Shown piece after piece: positions 43,901 through 52,611 of a stretch of DNA of 64,000 bases. The stretch covers positions 2,248,001-2,312,000 of the forward strand of contig NZ_AP023257.1 in assembly GCF_016756595.1 (NCBI RefSeq). The letters run 5' to 3'. The DNA is from Mesorhizobium sp. L-2-11. Lineage in GTDB: Bacteria; Pseudomonadota; Alphaproteobacteria; Rhizobiales; Rhizobiaceae. The notes below the pieces were generated by a model. It saw nothing but the letters and a program-made list of their open reading frames with translations, did no database searches and was not told where the DNA came from. The translations under genes were made by a program, and so were the position numbers. Numbering within the stretch: position 1 is the first letter of the stretch; each line of letters starts with the position of its first letter.

Positions 43901-44162
43901 CTTCGCCGGAGGAATAGGACGACATGTAGAGCATGTGCTCGACGCCGTTGATTTCCTGTTCGATCGGCGTCGCCACGGTCGCGGCGACCGTCTCGGCGTC
44001 GGCGCCCGGATAGGAGGCGCGCACCACGATGGTCGGAGGCGCGATTTCGGGATATTGCGCGACCGGAAGCTGCGTATAGGCGATGCCGCCGACGAGCACG
44101 AGCACGATCGACAGCACCGCCGCGAAGATCGGGCGGTTGACGAAGAAATGAGCGAAGTTCAT
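40986..44162 (-). CDS. RND multidrug efflux permease (AcrB/MexB family)
   Basis: 1058 residues, full HAE1 length, with twelve membrane helices and two periplasmic loops. The start MNFAHFFVNRPIFAAVLSIV is typical. The proton-relay residues are present: the Asp pair in GIVVDDAIVVVENIERN of helix 4 and the Lys in LAAKNAILIVEFAR of helix 10. It expels hydrophobic compounds from the periplasm and membrane, driven by protons. It overlaps the adaptor gene by 4 bases. No outer-membrane channel or regulator gene is adjacent, so a TolC-type protein must come from elsewhere. Confidence 0.95.
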   Translation of the reverse strand: MNFAHFFVNRPIFAAVLSIVLVLVGGIAYTQLPVAQYPEIAPPTIVVRASYPGADAETVAATVATPIEQEINGVEHMLYMSSYSSGEGSMSLTITFRPGTDLDAAQVLVQNRVSIAEARLPEEVRRLGITTAKSSPDLMMVIHMLSPDDTYDQLYVSNYARSRVRDVLLRLDGVGDVQIFGEREYSLRVWLDPEKLSAYGMTAGDVVQALRDQNVQVSGGSIGAPPVGDGSAFQYTVTTQGRFEDARDFRYVIVKSTEDGRLISLQDVARIELGARDYVTNSYLNNKAAVALGIFQRPGTNALASAEEIQKTIAELSQDFPEGLAYEIIYNPTEFIAESINEVYVTIAEAILLVVIVIVVFLQSWRIAVVPIVAIPVSLIGTLAVLLAFGFSLNMLTLFGLVLAVGIVVDDAIVVVENIERNIRLGLAPRAAAHKTMDEVGNAVLAISLVLISVFVPAAFIPGISGQFYLQFAITIAVSTAISAFNSLTLSPALAGVLFKPHSEEHSNFFLARFGRALANGFNNGFDRMAHGYAWLVHRLVGTTLALAAMLLVFAGLLYATYHMLQTVPRGFIPNMDQGYAIVVVQLPEGSSLARTDAVIQKASDIIRKTPGVANAVAFAGFNGATFTNASNSGVIFAPFKSFEERLESGDTSDKIIGTLFGSLQSIQEAFIIALPPPPVRGIGNSGGFKMMLQERNSADMRPILALANEIAGKANQTPGLMGVFTTFSASSPQFFLAIDRDKARMLNVPIPNIFETLSINLGTAYVNDFNAFGRVYQVRAQADQAFRIDRDDILKLKVRSAAGDLVPLGTLIEIRDVTGPSLVQRYNMYVSVPLQGNAAPGVATGTALDLMEGIAAESLPQGTSFEWTELAFQERQTGNTAVFIFGLSVLFVFLALAALYESWITPFAIVLIVPLSVLAALLGVAFRGLDNNILVQIGLIVLIGLAAKNAILIVEFARQGEERGLDAVEAAVEACRLRLRPILMTAFAFILGVVPLVIASGPGAEMRQSLGTAVFSGMLGVTVFGLFLTPVFYVALRRTFRRRRPEAGLASESGAAE

Positions 44163-45370
44163 TGCGTCTGCCCTTCGGCTTCAACCTTGGGCGGCAATTT
44201 GGTCATCTCGGACTTGACGGTGACGCCCGGCCGCACTCGCACCAGCCCGTTGACTACCACGGTTTCTTCGCCGGTGAGGCCCTCGCGGATAACGCGATAG
44301 CCGTCGATGCGCGGGCCGGTGCGGACCGGCTTGGCCGAGATCAGGCCTGCCTCATCGACAACGAAGACGATGCGGCGGTTCTGGTCGGCGCCGATCGCCT
44401 CGTCAGGCAGAAGCACGCCCGGATGCGGCAGCGAGCCGGGCACGTTGATGCGGCCGAACATGCCCGGCTGCAGCACGCCGTCCTTGTTGTCGAAGCGCGC
44501 CCTGGCCCGCATCGTGCCGGTAGCTTCGTCCAGACGGTTCTCGGCGAAGTCGAGCTTGCCCTTGAACGTCGCTGCATCACGATCGGCGACACGGACGCCA
44601 ACATCGACGCCGCCGGCGCCCTCCTGCATGACGCCGCCGCGCTCGCGGGCGTCGCGCGCATAAGCGAAGTAGGTCCGCTCATCGATGTCGAAATAGAAGT
44701 TGATCGGGTCGATCGAGACGATGGTGGTCAGCACGGTCTGGTCGGCCTGCACCAGATTGCCCGGCGAGATGAGCCGGCGGTCGACCCGGCCGGAAAACGG
44801 CGCCTTGATCTCGGTGAATTCGAGATCGAGACTTGCGTTTTCAAGTGCCGCCTCCGCGCCGTCCAGTTGCGCTTGGGCGGCGAGATATTCGCGGCGGCGG
44901 TCGTCCAGCGTCGAAACCGGTATGTTGCCTTCGCGCGACAGGGTCTCGGCGCGCTCGAACTGCATCTTGCTGAATTCGACCAGGGTTTTGGCCGAGTCGA
45001 CCTGCGCCTGCGCCTGGTTCAGCGCCGCCTTGAACGGCCGCTGGTCGATGGTGAACAGGAGGTCGCCCTGCTTGACCAGCGTACCGTCCTGGAAATGGAC
45101 CTGGTCGAGATAGCCGCCGACGCGGGAGCGCAGCGAAACCTGGTCGACGGCTTCGAAACGGCCGACGAATTCATCGTCCTCGACGATATCGCGCACCACC
45201 GGCTTGGCTACCGTGACGACGGGCGCGGGAGGCGCTTCCTGCGCCTGTGCGGCCGGGGCCGCGAGCAAGCCGATGGCCGCGAAGGCCGCGGCGGCGAGCC
45301 ATTTTGCAGGGACGTTTCTGCTGGAGGGGGCGGCCAGAGAAACGTGGCGGAGGCGTGCAGTGTGAACCAT
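44159..45370 (-). CDS. RND periplasmic adaptor (AcrA/MexA family)
   Basis: 403 residues from the ATG at 45370, chosen for GAGGGG 8 bases upstream; two upstream ATGs lack such a site. The signal peptide is LAAAAFAAIGLLAAPAAQAQ. The lipoyl halves are RVGGYLDQVHFQDGTLVKQG and FTEIKAPFSGRVDRRLISPG, separated by the helical hairpin. The final barrel contains NRRIVFVVDEAGLISAKPVR. It lacks a lipobox Cys, unlike AcrA. First gene of the pump operon. Confidence 0.9.
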   Translation of the reverse strand: MVHTARLRHVSLAAPSSRNVPAKWLAAAAFAAIGLLAAPAAQAQEAPPAPVVTVAKPVVRDIVEDDEFVGRFEAVDQVSLRSRVGGYLDQVHFQDGTLVKQGDLLFTIDQRPFKAALNQAQAQVDSAKTLVEFSKMQFERAETLSREGNIPVSTLDDRRREYLAAQAQLDGAEAALENASLDLEFTEIKAPFSGRVDRRLISPGNLVQADQTVLTTIVSIDPINFYFDIDERTYFAYARDARERGGVMQEGAGGVDVGVRVADRDAATFKGKLDFAENRLDEATGTMRARARFDNKDGVLQPGMFGRINVPGSLPHPGVLLPDEAIGADQNRRIVFVVDEAGLISAKPVRTGPRIDGYRVIREGLTGEETVVVNGLVRVRPGVTVKSEMTKLPPKVEAEGQTQ

Positions 45371-45805
45371 GGTTACCCCTCGTAATCGGCCCTTCATGCG
45401 AAGTCCGTAACATCTAGGCAGCGGGTGTGCCGCACAAATCAATCTTTTTGAACTGACCACCACAACCGACAGCTTGCTATTGAACAAACATCATCAACCT
45501 TGACAAGGAAGCGGCCAACCGGGGAGCGCGAACGCACATCTCGCGTTTATCCGCTGCGTAGGCATAGCCATGCGCTCGAGCTAAAGCGGATCTGACAAGC
45601 CATTGCGCATCCCGACGTGCGGCGGTTCTGTCGGGAGGAACAGGGCCGCTCTCGCATAGAGGTCCGACCTGCTTCTCATTCTGCGATTATAGGCGGCGAT
45701 ATAGGCTTCGATGAAATCGGCAGATTGGACATTTTCTACACTCAGAAAACGACTGGGACGTGACAACCGCACGTCCGCTCGTCAAGCCGCAGGCCAACAC
45801 ACCTT
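45371..45805. other. Intergenic region upstream of the RND operon
   Basis: 435 bases. The first 130 must hold the pump promoter; I see no clear palindrome to call an operator. A minus-strand open stretch at 45581-45772 (VENVQSADFIEAYIAAYNRR) vaguely resembles a transposase tail but is too short to assign. Confidence 0.35.
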
Positions 45806-46190
45806 CGTCATCCCAGGGCGGAGCAGGAGCGAAGCGACGTCGCGGAGACCCTGGGATGCATGCCGTTACATCAGAGCGTCACGACGGTGCAGAACCTTTG
45901 ATGGCGGAGCGAGGCGCCCCCCTCTGTCCTGCCGGACATCTCCCCCACGAGGGGGGAGATTGGCAGCTTCGCTGACGGCGCCTATTCATCAACGTTGGAC
46001 AATGGCGAAAGCCGCAATGACGGCTGATCTCCCCCCAAGTGGGGGAGATGTCCGGCAGGACAGAGGGGGGCGCGAAGGATCGCTACAGATCTGAATTATG
46101 CTGGGCCCTTAGCATTCTTCGGCTGAGGTAACGGCATGGATCCCAAGGTCTGCGCGCGTCGCTTCGCTCCTTGCTTGCCCTGGGATGGCG
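45806..46190. repeat. Nested inverted-repeat element (rhizobial intergenic repeat type)
   Basis: Two pairs of arms are nested. Outer arms at 45806-45874 and 46123-46190 (about 69 bases, roughly 85 percent complementary) share CATCCCAGGGC, GGAGCGAAGCGACG and ATGCCGTTAC. Inner arms at 45914-45960 and 46027-46073 (47 bases, nearly perfect) share CTCTGTCCTGCCGGACATCT. The whole can fold into one long cruciform. Such palindromic units are common between genes in Hyphomicrobiales; no open frame or transposase is inside. Confidence 0.75.
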
Positions 46191-46571
46191 AAGTGGAGGG
46201 GTGTTTCGGCCAATCTCCAACGTTGCGATCTGCCACTGAGATTTGCCACAGACGGGGATTACTGACGTTCGCTGCCGATCGGCTCGACCTGTTAAAACTA
46301 CTGTGTCGAGGAACTGATGTAAGGGGGTCGTCGTCGGTGCTATCCGTCGGCGATTGCGCCGCGGAAATTCTCTATCGTGGCCCTGCATAGGGCGATCGCT
46401 CCACAGCGCTGCTGGGTCTGATATTCGCGATGAACGAGAAGGGCCGTTTCTCAGATGAAGCGCAACGACACGTATCGGGGTGGCTTGCTGTGCAAAATTT
46501 CTTGAGAGGCCGACGCGCCAGGTCTAGGTAGCGTTTTCCATACGTTTATTTTCCAGACTGTCGGAGTTCTC

Positions 46572-46982
46572 ATGTCGTCGATCGTCACCGCCCTGCCTGA
46601 TTGCCTGCGCTCGGTCGAACGCCCCGGCGACTTCTGCGTTGGCGGCCTGCGGGAAATCTTCACGCCGACGATCGACGTGGAGGGGGTGGGCAGGATCGCC
46701 TTCCCGCTTCCGGAGGCGCAGGCCGAGCGGCTGGTCGCCGTAGCCGAGGCGGCACCCCATGGACGCGGCGAGGAAACGGTGCTCGATCGCGACGTGCGCA
46801 GAACCTGGCAGATCGACCCGCGCAGGATCCAGATCGGCGGGCGTAGTTGGGAGACTACGCTGGCCGAGCTCGTCACCGACGCGGCCCGCGGCCTTGGCGT
46901 CGAAGAGCCGGTCGCGGCGGAGTTCTATAAGCTTCTCGTCTTGCCCGCGTTTGCGGCAGGCGCGGCGGTAATTGCCAGCTGA
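46572..46982 (+). pseudogene. 2OG-Fe(II) oxygenase-like protein, truncated after the N-terminal domain
   Basis: Starts MSSIVTALPDCLRSVERPGD and keeps VEGVGRIAFPLPEAQAERLV, RGEETVLDRDVRRTWQI and FYKLLV, the N-terminal part of a larger oxygenase family. In intact members, as I recall them, the FYKLLV strand leads into the iron-binding jelly roll (a GSFFxxHRDTEK-like motif). Here it is replaced by LPAFAAGAAVIAS and a stop, so no metal ligands remain. Length 136 against several hundred. The truncation point coincides with an 11-bp hairpin at 46970, which may mark the junction. Confidence 0.55.
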
Positions 46983-46998
46983 AAAGTAGCTGGCAATT
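46970..46998 (+). terminator. Perfect hairpin at the end of the truncated oxygenase
   Basis: AATTGCCAGCT and AGCTGGCAATT pair over 11 bp around a 7-base loop spanning the stop codon. It could be a terminator that arrived with the rearrangement or the scar of a small element. Confidence 0.4.
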
Positions 46999-47103
46999 TC
47001 GGTCAGGGCAAAGCCGCAGAACTGTACGACACAATACCGGAAGATTTCCAATTCTGGTCCACGAAAAAGACAATGGAATCAATATTGCGAGCACGCCCGC
47101 CGA

Positions 47104-47190
47104 GGAAAGGGCGAGTTCTGCCTGCTCTCAAGCTCTATTGCCTCTCGTTCCTCAATCAGCTTCGTGCAGCCATGCATGGTCCAGCTATTT
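47104..47190. repeat. Dispersed repeat, copy 2 (first copy at 5361)
   Basis: Aligns with 5361-5447 over its whole length, 42 kb away. On the minus strand both copies can be read as NSWT-x-HGCT-x-L, so the pair may descend from one short coding segment, but neither has a proper frame. Confidence 0.5.
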
Positions 47191-47212
47191 GACGGCCATC
47201 GAGCAGCCCGGA

Positions 47213-49374
<2,162 letters not shown>

Positions 49375-49844
49375 CCTTCGGCTTTCCCGCTGACGTGGTG
49401 GGCGAAACGGCCGCCTGAGCGGCTCCGCGGCTAAAATACGCCGCTGATTTGCGGCATTTTTCCGTCCGCGGCCTTTCTCATCGGTCGCCTAAAACGGCAG
49501 AATGACTGCGCTGTCAAACACGTTGCCCACGGCGCGGCGGTCGATAAGAGAGAGCGACCAAATGCGCCTGCTTGATCGCCTCGCGATTCCTGCTTACCGC
49601 ACGATCCGCAAATTCGCCCGCCGCCTCATCTGATCGCGCTTTTCCTTGCGATGATCGATCGCCCTCGCGATGTCGATTGCCATCCGCTTTCTGTTGGCTC
49701 GCCCACGTAGTCGTCAGTCACCGTCATCGAGGATAGCGGTGGCCGAATTGCGAGGCAGGCTCGCAATCCCATGGATCGTTCTGGCAGCTTCTAACGTTAT
49801 GTTGTCACCGAGGCGGGTGATTTCATTAGGGAAGGAGCAAAGCG
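49375..49844. other. Intergenic region, no firm gene
   Basis: 470 bases. A 23-codon frame at 49562-49633 (MRLLDRLAIPAYRTIRKFAR) has AGAGAG upstream and could be a tiny peptide or a gene remnant; I cannot tell. Promoters for the AraC gene and for the 49845 gene should lie here. Confidence 0.35.
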
Positions 49845-50534
49845 ATGAAAAAAATGCTTCTCGCAGGAATCGTTGCCCTGTCGGCGTCAACATCGCTGGC
49901 GCAGACGAGCACTGCCCCCGAGCCCGCGCCTCCAGCGGCTGCAACGCCCGCTGCCCAGCAGCCAGGCGGGCCTGCAAATCTCTGCCAGGAGCTCCTCGCT
50001 TTCATGAAGGCGCCTGCCGAAGCGGCTAGCCCGACCGCTGCTGCCCCAGCTCAGCAGTCTGGCACATCTTCCACCAGCGCAGCCGCGCCCGCCAAGCCCG
50101 AGACCGGGACGGGCTCGGCGCAGAAAATTACCGGGCAGGCTGGGGTTGCCAGCGATGCTCCACAACCAAGCAAGGAGAAGGTGGCCAGCGGATCGGTGAC
50201 GAACGCGCCCCAGAAGGAAAGCAGGGCCGCGCCGGTGCCCCCCTCCGATACGTCGAGCACTCCCAAGGATTCGGTGATCAATGCCGCGAAAGCGGAGGAA
50301 CTGGCCGCCGCCAATGACATCGCACAATGCCAGAAGACCGCGCGGCAAATGCGAGTGGCCGGTGTCGCCATGCCGCCGCCGTTGCTTGCACTGGCGGCAC
50401 TCGACCTGCAGTATCAGCAAAAGTCCGGTGCGGCCCCTCAGGGATCTGGCAGTCCATCTGTGACGGGGCAGGATCCAGCGCCGCAGACTCCAGCGCCGCA
50501 GACTCCAGCGCCGCAGACGCCACCGCCACAATGA
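49845..50534 (+). CDS. Secreted Ala/Pro-rich protein of unknown function
   Basis: 229 residues. A Sec signal (MKKMLLAGIVALSASTSLAQ) is followed by a low-complexity Ala, Pro, Ser, Thr and Gln region. Two short ordered-looking pieces are GGPANLCQELLAFMKAP and AKAEELAAANDIAQCQKTAR with QMRVAGVAMPPPLLALAALD; each contains one Cys, which could form a disulfide. The C-terminus is four PAPQT-like repeats coded by nearly identical 15-base units. It is probably a periplasmic or envelope linker-type protein. GGAGCAAAG precedes the ATG. No family recognised. Confidence 0.65.
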   Translation: MKKMLLAGIVALSASTSLAQTSTAPEPAPPAAATPAAQQPGGPANLCQELLAFMKAPAEAASPTAAAPAQQSGTSSTSAAAPAKPETGTGSAQKITGQAGVASDAPQPSKEKVASGSVTNAPQKESRAAPVPPSDTSSTPKDSVINAAKAEELAAANDIAQCQKTARQMRVAGVAMPPPLLALAALDLQYQQKSGAAPQGSGSPSVTGQDPAPQTPAPQTPAPQTPPPQ

Positions 50535-50579
50535 GAACATGACTGCGGAACTTTGAGCAGGTGAAAGGGAGAAGGCGGG

Positions 50580-50801
50580 ATGGGTATGATCTTGACCGGA
50601 ATTGTCGTTTCGATCGCAATTGCGTTCGGGGCCGGCTATTTTCTTCTGAGCGCGCAGCAGCAACAGCCAGCATGGCAGGTTTACAGCAGCGAGAGCACTC
50701 GCGTGGGCGATCCAGGGCACAATCTGGTCGGTCAAAACTGGACGGGCGAGCCGGGCGCCAACTCCACGGCAGCCGCGGGCGGCGAGGAGACGCCTTCCTA
50801 G
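50580..50801 (+). CDS. Small single-pass membrane protein
   Basis: 73 residues: an N-terminal membrane helix (MGMILTGIVVSIAIAFGAGY then FLLS) and a hydrophilic tail (QPAWQVYSSESTRVGDPGHN). GAGAAGG lies upstream. It follows the Ala/Pro-rich protein by 45 bases and is probably in the same transcript. I do not recognise the family; the tail would be periplasmic if the helix is a signal anchor. Confidence 0.6.
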   Translation: MGMILTGIVVSIAIAFGAGYFLLSAQQQQPAWQVYSSESTRVGDPGHNLVGQNWTGEPGANSTAAAGGEETPS

Positions 50802-50878
50802 CTGAGCTATATCCGGGCTGGATCTGCGCTGGCGGGCATGGATTTCGAGGCCGCGCAATGAAGGCCTGCGAGCACGCC

Positions 50879-50910
50879 AAAAAATGCCCGGACCAGTGGT
50901 CCGGGCATTT
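50879..50910 (-). terminator. Intrinsic terminator of the formate dehydrogenase operon
   Basis: A perfect 13-bp stem (AAATGCCCGGACC and complement) with a 3-base loop is followed on the minus strand by six T. It lies 20 bases past the stop of the gamma subunit. It is the only textbook rho-independent terminator I found in the window. Confidence 0.85.
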
Positions 50911-50930
50911 CGATTTGTGCGCAGAAGCTA

Positions 50931-51947
50931 TTATTCGGCCGCTTCGGCCGCCGAGCGCGGCGGTATCGCACCTTTGTCCGCCTGTCTTTCGACCCAAAGA
51001 CTATGATGCTGCTTCGCCCAGTTCACATCGACCGTGCCCGAGCCCATTGCTTCATAGGCGCCTTCCATGCCGAGCGTGCCGATATAGATGTGAGCGATGA
51101 TAACAGCGATCAGGATTATGCCCACAGTCGCATGAATATACTGGGCCGTCTGCATGCCGTTTATGTCGGTGAATGCGAACGGGAACAGCATGAATATGCC
51201 GGATACCGACAGCGCAATTCCACCGAGCACGACGGCCCAGAAAATGAGCTTCTGGCCGGTGTTGAAACGTCCGGCCGGCGGATGCGTCCTGTTGGTTTTG
51301 TCGAAGAAACCGCCGCCGACCTTGAGCCAATGCGCGTCATGGCGATCGGGAAGATTGTCCCAGATCCATGTCACCAGCATGACCAATATGCCGAGCATGA
51401 ACGCCCAGGAGACGAAGTCGTGGGCGTATTTCGCCCAAATCGACCAGGTTGAAAATGCATCGGCGCCGATCAGCGGCATCAGCAGACGCTTGCCGAAGAT
51501 AAAATTCAGGCCGGTGATGGCCAGGATGATGAACGCCGTGGCGGTCATCCAGTGGGTCAGCCGCTCAAGAGCATTGAAGCGCAAAATCCTGACATTCGAT
51601 TCGGGCGCCAGTGTGCGGATGCGGCCCCTGTAGAAATAAAACAGCGCCAGCAGCAGCAAAATGCCTGTTATCGCGATACCGCCGATCCACGGCAGCCAGC
51701 CCTCGTGGAAGCCGCGGTAATCACGGCCTTGCGGTTGCTCGAGCAAGCCGGCTGCCGTATTGGGCAGGGTGACGCGCCCCTCGATCTTCTGCAGCTCATC
51801 AAGAAGCTGCTGTTCGCTGACCGCCTGTGCGGTCGGGTTGCTGCCGGATGGGGTTTGCGCGTACACCGGCGCGGCGACCAGCAGCGTGAGCGCCATGAAC
51901 GCTGCGATAGCCTGCGGTATCAGTCGACCAAGCCTGTTGTCCGGCAT
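50931..51947 (-). CDS. fdoI: Formate dehydrogenase gamma subunit (cytochrome b556)
   Basis: 338 residues. An N-terminal signal-like helix and an extra periplasmic segment precede four core membrane helices. Haem and quinone residues are in LTHWMTATAFIILAITGLNF, YAHDFVSWAFMLGILVMLVT and YIHATVGIILIAVIIAHIYI, with GMEGAYEAMGSGTVDVNWAK near the end, as in other FDH gamma chains. It passes electrons from the beta subunit to quinone and anchors the complex. Last gene before the terminator, 54 bases after the beta gene. Confidence 0.95.
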   Translation of the reverse strand: MPDNRLGRLIPQAIAAFMALTLLVAAPVYAQTPSGSNPTAQAVSEQQLLDELQKIEGRVTLPNTAAGLLEQPQGRDYRGFHEGWLPWIGGIAITGILLLLALFYFYRGRIRTLAPESNVRILRFNALERLTHWMTATAFIILAITGLNFIFGKRLLMPLIGADAFSTWSIWAKYAHDFVSWAFMLGILVMLVTWIWDNLPDRHDAHWLKVGGGFFDKTNRTHPPAGRFNTGQKLIFWAVVLGGIALSVSGIFMLFPFAFTDINGMQTAQYIHATVGIILIAVIIAHIYIGTLGMEGAYEAMGSGTVDVNWAKQHHSLWVERQADKGAIPPRSAAEAAE

Positions 51948-52001
51948 TTCTGCGTCCTCCGTGATAGCTCCGCTTGCGCCCGCGACGAGCCCGACTGCCT
52001 C

Positions 52002-52598
52002 CTAGACGTCAATGGTTTCCCGATAGGCCGTCTGCCAGCCCCAGGCTCCCGAACCATAGCCACGCTGTGTCACACGCTCCTTGTAGATCGCCGCGATGAT
52101 CTCCCCGTCGCCGGCCAGGAGCGACTTGGTTGAACACATTTCGGCGCAAAGCGGCAGCTTGCCTTCAGCCAGCCGGTTGGCTCCATATTTGGCATATTCG
52201 ATTTCGGTGGAATCTCCTTCCGGGCCCGCCGCGCAGAAGGTGCATTTGTCCATCTTGCCGCGCGAACCGAAATTGCTGACGCGCGGATATTGCGGCGCGC
52301 CGAACGGGCAGGCGTAGAAGCAGTAGCCGCACCCGATGCATAGATCCTTGGAGTGGAGCACCACGGCGTCCGCCGTGGTGTAGAAGCAGTCGACCGGACA
52401 GACCGCCGCGCAAGGCGCATCGGTGCAATGCATGCACGCCATCGAGACGGAGCGTTCGCCGGGCTTGCCATCATTGATGGTGACGACGCGGCGGCGATTG
52501 ATGCCCCAGGGCACGTCGTGCTCGTTCTTGCAGGCGGTGACGCAGGCGTTGCATTCGATGCAGCGGTCGGCGTCACAAAGGAATTTCATCCTGGCCAT
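52002..52598 (-). CDS. fdoH: Formate dehydrogenase beta subunit (four [4Fe-4S] clusters)
   Basis: 198 residues. Cysteine groups are CIECNACVTACKNEHDVPWG, CMHCTDAPCAAVCPVDCFYT, CIGCGYCFYACPFGAPQYP and CTFCAAGP paired with LCAEMC, giving four ferredoxin-type clusters. It is shorter than E. coli FdnH (about 294) because it lacks the C-terminal membrane helix, as in soluble-domain FDH3 types. It carries electrons from the molybdenum subunit to the cytochrome b. Confidence 0.95.
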   Translation of the reverse strand: MARMKFLCDADRCIECNACVTACKNEHDVPWGINRRRVVTINDGKPGERSVSMACMHCTDAPCAAVCPVDCFYTTADAVVLHSKDLCIGCGYCFYACPFGAPQYPRVSNFGSRGKMDKCTFCAAGPEGDSTEIEYAKYGANRLAEGKLPLCAEMCSTKSLLAGDGEIIAAIYKERVTQRGYGSGAWGWQTAYRETIDV

Positions 52599-52611
52599 TT
52601 TTTCCTCCCAC

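Noticed and set aside
45581..45772. Transposase fragment
   Set aside because: The FIEAYIAAYN similarity is too short and I could not match a family motif.
45806..46190. CRISPR array
   Set aside because: The repeated units are two pairs of inverted arms, not direct repeats with regular spacers, and no cas genes are near.
49562..49633. 23-codon gene with AGAGAG upstream
   Set aside because: Too short to distinguish from chance; mentioned only in the intergenic note.
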